NCBI GenBank assembly: GCA_905214175.1
Contig: CAJMLD010000027.1
Location: forward strand, 1 to 12,934
Direction of reading: 5' to 3'
From: an uncultured bacterium
GTDB lineage: Bacteria > Actinomycetota > Coriobacteriia > Coriobacteriales > Atopobiaceae
Length of the DNA stretch: 12,934 nt
Shown one piece after another: positions 1 through 6,493 of this stretch (position 1 is the first letter of the stretch; every line of letters starts with the position of its first letter). The translations under genes were made by a program, and so were the position numbers. The notes beneath the pieces are model-generated. The model ran no database searches. It saw only the letters and a list, made by a program, of their open reading frames with translations, and was not told the DNA's origin.

Positions 1-324
1 CCCTGGGGTCGTCTCGCAAGCGCGATCGATTGCCGCGAGCGTCTGGGGCGCGTGCTCTTGCGCCAGACGCTGCCCCTGCCGTGCACGAGAGGCCTCCATA
101 AGGAGCTGGAAGAGGACCTCGGTGTAGGTCCGCAGATCCTCTGGGGCCTTGTCCGCAAGGGCGGCCATGTGCTCGCGCTCGCGGGAGCGGTCGAGCACGG
201 GGAGGTTGTTGGCGCGCTTGTAGGCGGCCACGCGCTCCGCGCAGTCCATGCGCTGCTGGAACAGGTCGAGAATGGCGTTGTCTATGTCGTCGATCTCATG
301 ACGGATGTCTGAGAGGTCTTCCAT
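1..324 (-). CDS. pheA: Chorismate mutase domain of a probable P-protein (chorismate mutase/prephenate dehydratase), 3' part cut off by the window edge
   Basis: The 108 visible codons encode an AroQ-class chorismate mutase domain, which converts chorismate to prephenate. Residues aligning with the E. coli P-protein active site are R8, R25, K36, D45, R48 and E49. A final helix with LFQLLMEASRARQ (about residues 71-83) carries the conserved Ser and Gln. The frame is still open at base 1, so more protein follows. A prephenate dehydratase plus ACT domain is the usual continuation and suits an operon that already has tyrA, but it is inferred and not seen. I chose the ATG at 324 because a GGAG lies 9 nt upstream; an in-frame ATG at 333 sits directly against that GGAG. 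It lies 50 nt downstream of the aroC stop, the widest gap in the operon. A stand-alone AroQ mutase is the alternative. Confidence 0.85.
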   Translation of the reverse strand, partial: MEDLSDIRHEIDDIDNAILDLFQQRMDCAERVAAYKRANNLPVLDRSREREHMAALADKAPEDLRTYTEVLFQLLMEASRARQGQRLAQEHAPQTLAAIDRACETTPG

Positions 325-374
325 GGGGTGCATCTCCGGTTCTTTCTGGTATGTCTAAGGCGCTTGGCGGCAGG

Positions 375-1490
375 CTACTCGGCCGGATAGCTGAGCAAGG
401 CGTCGAGAAGCACGAGGGCGCAAATTGCCTCGGCAACGGGGACGGCGCGCGTCGCCACGCAGGGGTCGTGCCGGCCGTGAACGCTGAGCTTCGCGTTTGT
501 GCCGCTTTCGAGGTCGACGGAGTCCTGCTCGCGCGCGATGGACGAGGTGGGCTTCATCGCAATCCTAAAGAGAATGGGGGCTCCGGTGGTAATGCCGCCG
601 AGGATGCCGCCGGCATTGTTGGTCTTGGGGGTGGGCACGCCCTCGCGCATCTCGTAAGGGTCGTTGTTCTCGCTGCCATGGAGGCGTGCAGCCTCGAAAC
701 CACGGCCAAACTCGATGCCCTTGACGGCGGGGATGCCAAACGCTGCACGAGCCAGCATGTTCTCGATGCCGTCGAACATGGGCGAGCCTGCGCCCGCGGG
801 CATGCCGCAGGCCACGCACTCGATGACGCCGCCCACGGAGTCGAGGCTTCGGCGGGCATCGTCGATGGCGGCGAGCATGCGCGTGCCGGCCTCGGCGTCT
901 ATTGTGGGAAAGCGCGGGCCAGAAGCGAGGGTCTCGAGCTGCTCTGCAAGGTGTGCCTGTGACGCGGGGGAGTTGTCGAGGGCGTCGAAGCGCTCGTCCT
1001 CGACGTTGGCAACGGAGAGCAGGTGAGCGCCAATGCGCACGTCGCGTGCCGCGAGCGCCTGGAGGGCAATGCCGCCAGCGACGCACAGGGGTGCGGTGAG
1101 TCGCCCGGAGAAGTGCCCGCCTCCGGGAACGTCCTGGTTGCCGTGCCACTTCTCCCATGCGGTGAGGTCGGCATGGCCGGGGCGGGGTACCTTGAGGAGG
1201 TTGTCGTAGTCGCCCGAGCGCGTGTTGGTGTTCTCGATGACGGCGGCAAGCGGTGCTCCGCAGGTGGCGCCATGGACGTTAAGGCCGCTCACGATGCGCG
1301 GACGGTCCTCCTCGCGGCGGGGCGTAGTCCAGCTCCCCTGGCCGGGGGCGCGTCGAGCCATGAAGGCGGCAAGGGCATCCTGGTCAACGACGAGCCCCGA
1401 GGGCAGGCCCTCGACCACGCACCCGATGGCGGGGGAGTGAGACTGGCCGAACACCGTAACGCGGAGCGTCTGTCCAAAGCTTGAGGGCAT
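375..1490 (-). CDS. aroC: Chorismate synthase
   Basis: The 371-residue product catalyses the last common step, EPSP to chorismate, in the cytoplasm using reduced FMN as cofactor. Family signatures run the whole length: FGQSHSPAIG near residue 14 with H18, RRAPGQ at 46-51, RPGHADLT at 103-110 with H106, GGGHFSGRLTAP at 123-134, CGMPAGAGSPMFDGIE at 228-243, NNAGGILGGITTG at 291-303, KPTSS at 313-317 and GRHDPC at 339-344. Length is normal for the family. The ATG at 1490 is chosen because the protein begins there like its relatives and a GAGGAAGG ribosome site lies within the end of aroA. The 25-codon upstream extension of the frame overlaps aroA and looks non-coding. It starts 2 nt after the aroA stop, which suggests coupled translation. 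Confidence 0.97.
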   Translation of the reverse strand: MPSSFGQTLRVTVFGQSHSPAIGCVVEGLPSGLVVDQDALAAFMARRAPGQGSWTTPRREEDRPRIVSGLNVHGATCGAPLAAVIENTNTRSGDYDNLLKVPRPGHADLTAWEKWHGNQDVPGGGHFSGRLTAPLCVAGGIALQALAARDVRIGAHLLSVANVEDERFDALDNSPASQAHLAEQLETLASGPRFPTIDAEAGTRMLAAIDDARRSLDSVGGVIECVACGMPAGAGSPMFDGIENMLARAAFGIPAVKGIEFGRGFEAARLHGSENNDPYEMREGVPTPKTNNAGGILGGITTGAPILFRIAMKPTSSIAREQDSVDLESGTNAKLSVHGRHDPCVATRAVPVAEAICALVLLDALLSYPAE

Positions 1491-1492
1491 CT

Positions 1493-2803
1493 CTAGCCTT
1501 CCTCTGCAATCCCTCCGAGGGTTCGGAAGTCCTCGAAGAAGCGTGGATATGACTTTGCGACGCACTCGGCGCCGCGGATGGTTGTGGGGCCGGTGGCATT
1601 GGCGCCGGCGATGGCGGCCATCATGGCTATGCGATGGTCGTTCGCCGCGTCGACGGTACCGCCGGAAAGCGGGCCGTTGCCGTGGATGACAAGGGCGTCA
1701 GGCTCCTCCTCGATGCTCGCGCCCATGGCCGTGAGGGCCTTGTTCACGGTGCTCAAGCGGTCAGACTCCTTGAGGCGAAGGCGCCCGGCATTGGCGATGA
1801 CCGTGGTGCCCGTGGCATTGGCGGCGATTGCGGCCAGCGGGGGCACGAGGTCCGGTGTGTCTCGCACGTCGATGGTGCGGCCGCGTAGCGTGTCTGGTGT
1901 CGTGGAGGCAACGTTTCCGGAGCGGCGCACGCGCGCGCCAAACGCAGCGGCGCAGGCCAAGATGGCGCGATCGCCCTGGGCGCTCGCAAGGTCGAGCCCG
2001 CTCACGGAGACGCCCCCTGCGATGGCCCCCGCTGCAAGCCAGAAGGCGGCGTTCGACCAGTCGCCCTCGACCGTCACGGTGCCCGGCGACACGGCACTGC
2101 GTGCCGGCGAAACCGAGAGGACCGTGGCGCGGTTGCCGTCAACGGTCTCGTGCGTGGCGCCCACGTCGATGCCAAACTCGGCAAGCGCCCGAATGGTGAG
2201 GCGGATGTAGGAACGCGATTCTACGGGCTCGGTGACCACAATCTCGCTGGGCGCCGAGAGGAGCGGGGCGGCCATGAGCAGGCCGCTCACGAATTGGGAC
2301 GAGACGTTGCCGGGAATGGAGAAGCGGCCCGGCAGGAGCGTGCCCGAAACCTCGAGTGGGAGCTTTCCGCGCGTAGAGAGCGTGACACCGTGGCAGACGA
2401 GCTCCTCGTAAAGGGGCGAGAGCGGGCGGTCGGCAAGGCGACCGTGGCCGTCGAGGCTGCCACCGCGGCCGAGCGCGGCAACGATGGGCAGCATGAACCG
2501 AAGGGTCGAGCCGGACTCGCCGCAGTCGAGGTGTACTCCAGGTATGGCCTGACGGATGTTGTCCGTGGCGCTTGTGCCCGGAAGCGGGTTCACCCTAAAG
2601 CCCAGTCGTGTGCGTGCGATTCGTGCGCCAAGAGCCTCCAGGCAGCTGACGGTGGCCTCGATGTCTTTGGAGGTCGCGTTGCAGTTGATGTCTGTGGTCC
2701 CCGGGCAGAGGGCCGCCATGATGAGCAACCGGTGGGCCATGGACTTCGAGGCGATGGCGGGTATGGTGCCGTGAAGCGGGGAAGGATGGATGGTTACGTC
2801 CAT
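1493..2803 (-). CDS. aroA: 3-phosphoshikimate 1-carboxyvinyltransferase (EPSP synthase)
   Basis: The 436-residue enzyme transfers the enolpyruvyl group of PEP to shikimate 3-phosphate, giving EPSP for aroC. Substrate and catalytic motifs are intact: K20-S21 and R25 in ASKSMAHRLL, the PEP-site loop CGESGSTLRF at 94-103, GRLADRPL at 121-128, SSQ at 168-170, D318 in TPDLVPPLA, RLKESDR at 343-349, NDHRIAM at 388-394 and K417 near the C-terminus. The PEP loop reads ESGST and not the NAGTA of E. coli-type enzymes; this variant form is, to my knowledge, also common in clostridial enzymes. The start at 2803 has GGTGAG about 6 nt upstream, and the gene begins 3 nt after the aroB stop. It is part of the compact minus-strand operon. 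Confidence 0.97.
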   Translation of the reverse strand: MDVTIHPSPLHGTIPAIASKSMAHRLLIMAALCPGTTDINCNATSKDIEATVSCLEALGARIARTRLGFRVNPLPGTSATDNIRQAIPGVHLDCGESGSTLRFMLPIVAALGRGGSLDGHGRLADRPLSPLYEELVCHGVTLSTRGKLPLEVSGTLLPGRFSIPGNVSSQFVSGLLMAAPLLSAPSEIVVTEPVESRSYIRLTIRALAEFGIDVGATHETVDGNRATVLSVSPARSAVSPGTVTVEGDWSNAAFWLAAGAIAGGVSVSGLDLASAQGDRAILACAAAFGARVRRSGNVASTTPDTLRGRTIDVRDTPDLVPPLAAIAANATGTTVIANAGRLRLKESDRLSTVNKALTAMGASIEEEPDALVIHGNGPLSGGTVDAANDHRIAMMAAIAGANATGPTTIRGAECVAKSYPRFFEDFRTLGGIAEEG

Positions 2804-2806
2804 GCG

Positions 2807-3898
2807 CTACTCACCGCAGCCAAGGTCGATTACGTGGCGGAGCTCCTCGAGCGAGACCTTGCGCAGCTCGACGCCGCCAATCTGCGTGGGCACCACAAGG
2901 GTCACGCTGTTGGCACGGCGCTTCTTGTCACGTGCCGCGTACTCGAGGAGCGTGGCGTGGTCGATGTCCGTGTTGGTGGGAAGCCCGTATGCCCTCACGC
3001 AGTCCACGATGCGGGTGGCTACGTCCGGCGAGCACCAGCCAAGCTGGGCCGACGCGCGAGCAACGCAGCAGAGGCCTGCCGCGACGCAGCTGCCGTGCCC
3101 GAGCGTGAAGTTGCTTGCGGCCTCGATGGCATGGCCGATGGTGTGCCCAAGGTTGAGCGTCTGACGACGGCCGTGCTCCTGTTCGTCCGCGTCGACCACA
3201 TCACGTTTGATCTCGACGTTTCTGGCCACAATGCCCACGAGCTTGTCGGGGTCAAACCCCGGCGTGCACGCAGGCGCTGCCTGAAGCTCGTCAAAGAGCT
3301 TTTCGTCTGCAAGCACGCCGTGCTTGATCATCTCGCCGCACGAGTCGCGCAGCAGGTCTGGGGAAACGGTTGCAAGGCAGTCGATGTCGGCCACGACCAG
3401 CGAGGGCTGCAGAAAGGCACCGGCAAGGTTCTTGCCCGCCTCGAGGTCGACCGCCGTCTTTCCGCCCACGGACGAGTCGACCATGGCGAGGAGCGAGGTT
3501 GGAACCTGGACAACCTGAATGCCGCGCTGGTAGAGGGCCGCGGCAAGGCCTGCCATGTCACCGGTGACGCCCCCGCCGAGAGCGACGACAGCGTCCGAGC
3601 GCGTGAGCCCGGCGTTGGCCATGCGCTCGAGGATGTCCCCTAGCGTGGAGAGGCGCTTGTGCTCCTCGCCAGCGGGAAAGGTGAGCGTGGTTACGGCAAT
3701 GCCTGCGTGCTCGAGCGACTCCTCAACAGGCTTCGCATAGAGCGGCGCGACGTTTGAGTCCGAGATGAGCGCCACGTGTGTGACTTTGGGGCATGCCGCG
3801 GCGACAAGTGCGCCCAGGGAGGCGAGAAGCCCTCGGCCAACGTGGACCTCGTATGAGCGCGAGGGCGTGTTCACGGGGATGACGCGGGTCTTGCTCAT
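2807..3898 (-). CDS. aroB: 3-dehydroquinate synthase
   Basis: The 363-residue product is the NAD- and divalent-metal-dependent cyclase that turns DAHP into 3-dehydroquinate. It carries the nucleotide-binding GGGVTGDMAG at 108-117, PTSLLAMVDSSVGGKTAVD at 133-151, and GEMIKHG at 188-194. The three metal ligands are E189, H252 (LGHTIGH) and H268 (LGHG), matching E. coli Glu184, His247 and His264 in spacing. The start at 3898 is chosen because it gives a normal N-terminus and overlaps the tyrA stop as ATGA. AAGGAGG lies about 10 nt upstream. The frame stays open for another 55 codons upstream, but those lie inside tyrA and look like no AroB. No shikimate kinase is fused to it. Confidence 0.97.
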   Translation of the reverse strand: MSKTRVIPVNTPSRSYEVHVGRGLLASLGALVAAACPKVTHVALISDSNVAPLYAKPVEESLEHAGIAVTTLTFPAGEEHKRLSTLGDILERMANAGLTRSDAVVALGGGVTGDMAGLAAALYQRGIQVVQVPTSLLAMVDSSVGGKTAVDLEAGKNLAGAFLQPSLVVADIDCLATVSPDLLRDSCGEMIKHGVLADEKLFDELQAAPACTPGFDPDKLVGIVARNVEIKRDVVDADEQEHGRRQTLNLGHTIGHAIEAASNFTLGHGSCVAAGLCCVARASAQLGWCSPDVATRIVDCVRAYGLPTNTDIDHATLLEYAARDKKRRANSVTLVVPTQIGGVELRKVSLEELRHVIDLGCGE

Positions 3899-4779
3899 CG
3901 TGCCTCGGCCTCCTTCTTCAGGCGATCGCCCTCGGCAAGCAGCTCCTCGAGCTTCTCGGCATCGCGGGCATCGATGGCATCCTTGTATGCCTGGAGATTC
4001 TTGATGATGGTCCCCACCTCGCGGGACAGGTTGTCCGCATTGTCGAGGAAGAGCTCGGTCCACATGGGGGCGTTCAGGCGCGCTACGCGCGTAAGGTCCT
4101 TGTACGAGCCTGCCGAGAAGCCCTTGTGCTCCTGCGCGGTGGGGCTCTTGACGTAAGCGTTAGAGACAACGTGCGCAAGCTGCGAGGTGTAGGCAATCAT
4201 GCGGTCGTGGTTCTCGGCGGTAGAGAGCGTAAACGAGCCGAACCCGCAGGGCTCGAGCAGGTGCTTCAGGCGCTCGAGAATGGTTACGCGCTCGAAGTCG
4301 TCCATCTGCGGTGGCACGACGACCATAGGCGCGTTGTGGAACATATTCGCTCTGGCGTGGGCAAAGCCCGAGTACTGCGTGCCGGCCATGGGGTGGCAGC
4401 CAACGAAGGTCCAGGGGTGTCCCTCGGCAATCTTGCTGCAGCGCTCGCAGATGATCCGCTTGACGCCGACGGTGTCGATGACGATGGCACCGGGCGAGAT
4501 GAGGTGGGCCATGTCCTCGAGCCAGTCGATGCTTACCTGGGGGTAGCCGGCGAGGATGATGAGCTCGCAGGTGGGGATGGTGTCGTCGGTGAGCTCGCCC
4601 TTGATGGTCTCGATCTCGGCCATCTCGGTAACGGAGTGCGTGCGGTTCCAGCCGTACACCTCGCGGCCGGCCGCAGCGAGGGCCTTGGCGAAGGAGCCAC
4701 CCATGAGGCCAAGGCCCACCACGCCCACGCGATCGGGGACGAAGGTGGGGGAGAGGACAGCCTGGTCTTTCTCGGCCAT
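3895..4779 (-). CDS. tyrA: Prephenate dehydrogenase
   Basis: The 294-residue enzyme oxidatively decarboxylates prephenate to 4-hydroxyphenylpyruvate, the tyrosine precursor. A Rossmann dinucleotide site, GLGLMGG, lies at 22-28. The catalytic region follows with HPMAGT at 129-134, ENHDRM with H191 at 189-194, H203, and R231 in DLTRVARLNAPMW. After the second beta strand the sequence is GWNRT (43-47), with R46 where NAD-specific enzymes usually have an acidic residue, so NADP use is possible. There is no fused chorismate mutase and no C-terminal ACT domain; the last 40 residues are charged and probably helical. Its ATG at 4779 touches the aroF TAA, with a GAGGAGGAGAGG ribosome site inside aroF. 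The stop overlaps the aroB start by 4 nt. Confidence 0.95.
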   Translation of the reverse strand: MAEKDQAVLSPTFVPDRVGVVGLGLMGGSFAKALAAAGREVYGWNRTHSVTEMAEIETIKGELTDDTIPTCELIILAGYPQVSIDWLEDMAHLISPGAIVIDTVGVKRIICERCSKIAEGHPWTFVGCHPMAGTQYSGFAHARANMFHNAPMVVVPPQMDDFERVTILERLKHLLEPCGFGSFTLSTAENHDRMIAYTSQLAHVVSNAYVKSPTAQEHKGFSAGSYKDLTRVARLNAPMWTELFLDNADNLSREVGTIIKNLQAYKDAIDARDAEKLEELLAEGDRLKKEAEAR

Positions 4780-5808
4780 TTACCTCTCCTCCTCGACGGG
4801 TGCCGTCACTGCCTCGCGGATGAGGCGGATGCGGCGCATGGCATCGTCGAACTGTGCGGGGGTGAGCGCCTGTGCGCCGTCGGACCAAGCCTCGCTGGGG
4901 TTGTTGTGAACCTCGATCTCGAGACCGTCGGCACCTGCCGCCGTTGCCGCATAGGCTGCGGGACGGACGTAGCGCGTGTAGCCCGTGGCGTGGCTGGGGT
5001 CACCAACAACCGGCAGGTGGGAGAGGTGGTGAAGTACGGGAATCGCGTTCACGTCGAAGGTGTTTCTCGTCCGCGTCTCAAAGGTGCGGATGCCGCGCTC
5101 GCAGAGAATCACGTTGGGGTTACCCTCGCTCATGATGTACTCGGCGCCCATGAGGAGCTCGTCGATGGTCTCGGAGAGGCCGCGCTTGAGAAGGATTGGC
5201 ACCTGGGTCTTGCCCACCTCGCGCAGGAGCGGGAAGTTCTGGGCGTTGCGGGCGCCAATCTGCATGACGTCAATGCCCTTGTCGAGGAAGAGCTGAACGT
5301 CGCGCGGGTCCATGACCTCCGTCACGATGGGCATGTCGAGCTCGCCTGCTGCCTCGACGAGAAGGTCAAGGCCCTTCTCGCCCATCCCCTGGTAGGAGTA
5401 CGGGCTGGTGCGGGGCTTGTATGCCCCGCCGCGGAGCATGGTTGCGCCGGACGCCTTGACGGCGCGGGCGATGTCGAAGAGGTTCTTGCCTTCAACCGAG
5501 CAGGGACCGGCGATTACCTGGAAGTTGCCGCCGCCGATTCTCACGCCGTGGCCGCAGTTCACGACGGTGTCCTCGGGGTGGAACTTGCGGTTGGCCTTCT
5601 TGAAGGGCTCGGAGACGCGCTGGACGCGCTCGATGATGTCCATGGACTCGAGAAGGAACGGGTCGATTTGGGTTGTGTCGCCGATGATGCCGACGATGGT
5701 TTCGTTGTCGCCCTGGGATACGTTTGTCTTGAAGCCACGCCCTTCGATCCACTTTACGAAGTGGTCGAGCTGGTCTTTGGTGGCCGTCTCTTTAACTACT
5801 GCAATCAT
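4780..5808 (-). CDS. aroF: 3-deoxy-D-arabino-heptulosonate 7-phosphate (DAHP) synthase, type I-beta with N-terminal regulatory domain
   Basis: The 342-residue enzyme condenses PEP and erythrose 4-phosphate, the first step of the shikimate pathway. Residues 1-65 form the ferredoxin-like domain that in the Thermotoga maritima enzyme mediates feedback inhibition by aromatic amino acids. The barrel follows with GPCSVEG at 101-107, KPRTSPYSYQG at 131-141, IGARNAQN at 184-191, LLKRG at 206-210 and HATG at 273-276. Metal ligands C103, H273, E299 and D310 match T. maritima Cys102, His272, Glu298 and Asp309 with a constant offset of one. The start at 5808 is preferred because the usual family N-terminus begins there and GGAAAGG lies 9 nt upstream; a GTG at 5832 has no ribosome site. 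It is the first gene of the operon. The symbol is generic: this type is also named aroG or aroA(G). Confidence 0.95.
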   Translation of the reverse strand: MIAVVKETATKDQLDHFVKWIEGRGFKTNVSQGDNETIVGIIGDTTQIDPFLLESMDIIERVQRVSEPFKKANRKFHPEDTVVNCGHGVRIGGGNFQVIAGPCSVEGKNLFDIARAVKASGATMLRGGAYKPRTSPYSYQGMGEKGLDLLVEAAGELDMPIVTEVMDPRDVQLFLDKGIDVMQIGARNAQNFPLLREVGKTQVPILLKRGLSETIDELLMGAEYIMSEGNPNVILCERGIRTFETRTRNTFDVNAIPVLHHLSHLPVVGDPSHATGYTRYVRPAAYAATAAGADGLEIEVHNNPSEAWSDGAQALTPAQFDDAMRRIRLIREAVTAPVEEER

Positions 5809-5858
5809 GGTGGCAAACCTTTCCGAGGCCACGGATGTGCGCGGCCGTCTTGTTGCAT
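5805..5858 (-). CDS. Possible 17-residue upstream ORF overlapping the aroF start
   Basis: An ATG at 5858 opens a 17-codon frame (MQQDGRAHPWPRKGLPP) whose TGA overlaps the aroF ATG as ATGA. No ribosome site precedes it. However, the candidate -10 hexamer lies only 10 nt upstream, so the transcript could begin about 3 nt before the ATG and be read as a nearly leaderless message. It has one Trp and no Phe or Tyr codons, so it does not look like a classical Phe/Tyr attenuation peptide. The exact ATGA fit, shared with the tyrA/aroB junction, is what makes it worth listing. It could equally be chance: such short frames are common in GC-rich DNA. Confidence 0.2.
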   Translation of the reverse strand: MQQDGRAHPWPRKGLPP

Positions 5859-5868
5859 AGGGATTGGA

Positions 5869-5896
5869 ATGCTACCACGGAGGAGTCTCTTTGCAG
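5869..5896 (-). promoter_or_regulatory. Weak candidate promoter of the aro operon
   Basis: On the minus strand CTGCAA (5891-5896) and TAGCAT (5869-5874) are separated by 16 bp. They match the -35 consensus at 3 of 6 positions and the -10 at 4 of 6. A 5-bp hairpin, GCAGG and CCTGC with a 7-nt loop (5893-5909), overlaps the -35. Two direct half-sites, GTTAAC (5913-5918) and GTGAAC (5923-5928), lie just upstream, one helical turn apart. A regulator that covers or assists this promoter is plausible but unproven. I saw no T-box leader features. Confidence 0.3.
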
Positions 5897-6038
5897 GGCT
5901 TGTGCCTGCGGCGTTAACAAAGGTGAACTAATGGGTGGCGGGGTCTGGGGCGCTGGGGTTGCTTCGTGGGGCGCCGCGTGGGCGCTGGCTCGCCTTTGCT
6001 GTCTGCGGCTGCTCACGTCCCCGCTGTCTATAAAGACG

Positions 6039-6115
6039 GAGAATATCGCTATTCCTTAAACGAGAAGGACGTTTCCCGAGTTGGCGCGTAGCCATTTTGA
6101 GAAATGGCGCTATTC
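6039..6115 (+). repeat. Pair of degenerate palindromic repeats 60 bp apart
   Basis: Copy 1 is GAGAATATCGCTATTC at 6039-6054, whose core is itself a hairpin (GAATA, TCGC loop, TATTC). Copy 2 is GAGAAATGGCGCTATTC at 6099-6115, nearly the same with one inserted base and two substitutions. Copy 2 overlaps a perfect 7-bp hairpin, GCCATTT TGAG AAATGGC (6091-6108). Each copy is followed by CGAGAAGGAC (6061-6070) or CGAGAAAGGAC (6126-6136), so the duplicated unit may be 30-40 bp long. There is no T run, so these are not ordinary terminators. Confidence 0.5.
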
Positions 6116-6122
6116 TCTGGGT

Positions 6123-6163
6123 GTGCGAGAAAGGACAGGCTAGGCGTGCGAGAAAGGCCAGGC
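6123..6163 (+). repeat. Tandem 18-bp direct repeat
   Basis: GTGCGAGAAAGGACAGGC (6123-6140) recurs as GTGCGAGAAAGGCCAGGC (6146-6163), 17 of 18 bases identical, 23 bp apart. A shorter related string, CGAGAAGGAC, is at 6061-6070. The role is unknown; it lies beyond the terminator of the convergent minus-strand tRNA transcript. Confidence 0.7.
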
Positions 6164-6184
6164 CCCCGCGCGCGGGCCAGGCCC

Positions 6185-6215
6185 AAAAAAGCCCAGGGTG
6201 CCGTGCGCCCTGGGC
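6185..6215 (-). terminator. Intrinsic terminator of the tRNA-Arg transcript
   Basis: Read on the minus strand, GCCCAGGG and CCCTGGGC form a perfect 8-bp GC-rich stem around a 9-nt loop (6191-6215). Six T residues follow directly (6185-6190). It starts 10 nt after the tRNA CCA end, so the tRNA appears to be a single-gene transcript that does not continue into the aro operon. Confidence 0.93.
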
Positions 6216-6225
6216 TGCATCTACC

Positions 6226-6302
6226 TGGTGACCCCGGTGGGGTTCGAACCCACGACCTTTCGCTCCGGAGGCGAACGCTCTAATCCACTGAGCTACGGGG
6301 CC
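6226..6302 (-). tRNA. tRNA-Arg with anticodon CCG
   Basis: The 77-nt minus-strand sequence folds into a full cloverleaf. The acceptor stem is GGCCCCG with CGGGGTC (one G-U pair), and the D stem is GCTC with GAGC. The anticodon stem TTCGC/GCGAA encloses the loop CTCCGGA, giving anticodon CCG, which reads the arginine codon CGG. The T arm is GTGGG TTCGAAC CCCAC. The 3' CCA is encoded in the gene (6226-6228). A TATAAT promoter lies just upstream and a strong terminator just downstream. Confidence 0.97.
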
Positions 6303-6313
6303 AACGGTCTTCG

Positions 6314-6341
6314 ATTATAGGCAAACTTTTCAACTTGGCTA
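6314..6341 (-). promoter_or_regulatory. Promoter of the tRNA-Arg gene
   Basis: On the minus strand a perfect -10 TATAAT (6314-6319) lies 11 nt before the mature tRNA 5' end. It is preceded at 16 bp by TAGCCA (6336-6341), which matches TTGACA at 4 of 6 positions. A TTGAAA also occurs, but only 8 bp from the -10, too close to serve as its -35. Confidence 0.75.
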
Positions 6342-6388
6342 CCGTCACGGCAGAATGGAACCGTCACGGCAGAAGGCCATCGTCACGA
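6341..6388. repeat. Three palindromes at exact 19-bp spacing, a candidate operator array
   Basis: ACCGTCACGGCAGAA occurs twice without mismatch (6341-6355 and 6360-6374). A third, diverged copy starts at 6379. Each unit holds a 9-bp dyad: CCGTCACGG at 6342-6350 and 6361-6369, and TCGTCACGA at 6380-6388. In the third copy both outer bases changed together, so the symmetry is kept. This favours a protein-binding site over chance duplication. The array touches the tRNA -35 on one side and ends about 50 bp before the ATPase -10 on the other. Confidence 0.6.
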
Positions 6389-6414
6389 CTCGCCCACAAG
6401 ACCCAAGTCGACCC

Positions 6415-6443
6415 TCCGTCCGCTTGCCCGGCTCGCATACAAT
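6415..6443 (+). promoter_or_regulatory. Candidate promoter of the P-type ATPase/aconitase unit
   Basis: TACAAT at 6438-6443 matches the -10 consensus at 5 of 6 positions, with the ATG about 50 nt downstream. The hexamer at the expected -35 position (TCCGTC, 6415-6420) is poor. A weak -35 with upstream palindromes is what an activator-dependent promoter would look like, but this is inference. Confidence 0.4.
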
Positions 6444-6493
6444 GAACATTCGGCATCCGCTGTCCCATTCGGCAACCAAAGCGAGGGGAGACC

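Larger units (their letters stand above)
5929..6184. other. Intergenic stretch between the aro operon and the tRNA gene, no supported gene
   Basis: I see no convincing coding frame here. The left part (5929-6020) is GC-rich and featureless to my reading. From 6029 onward it becomes richer in A/T and carries small palindromes and repeats, listed separately. A TATAAA at 6029-6034 (plus) reads as TTTATA on the minus strand, but I found no good -35 for either direction. A 12-bp GC palindrome, CCCGCGCGCGGG, lies at 6165-6176. Confidence 0.5.

Noticed and set aside
1491..1565. N-terminal extension of AroC by 25 codons
   Set aside because: It overlaps the end of aroA, has no matching ribosome site, and the family N-terminus starts at 1490.
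2150..3643. A 497-codon open frame on the plus strand across aroA and aroB
   Set aside because: Same reason: a mirror of codon bias in the real minus-strand genes, with no ribosome site or recognisable motif.
3899..4063. N-terminal extension of AroB by 55 codons, as a possible fusion
   Set aside because: It lies wholly inside tyrA and has no likeness to shikimate kinase or another partner; the ATGA overlap at 3895-3898 gives a better start.
4126..5931. A 601-codon open frame on the plus strand across aroF and tyrA
   Set aside because: It is antisense to two well-matched genes, has no family likeness, and long antisense frames are expected in GC-rich coding DNA.
5809..6060. T-box or other riboswitch before aroF
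   Set aside because: I searched the minus strand for a TGGNACCGCG-type antiterminator and a terminator with a T run and found neither.
6226..6302. tRNA-Arg as an integration site for a mobile element
   Set aside because: There is no integrase gene, and no second copy of the tRNA 3' end in the window.
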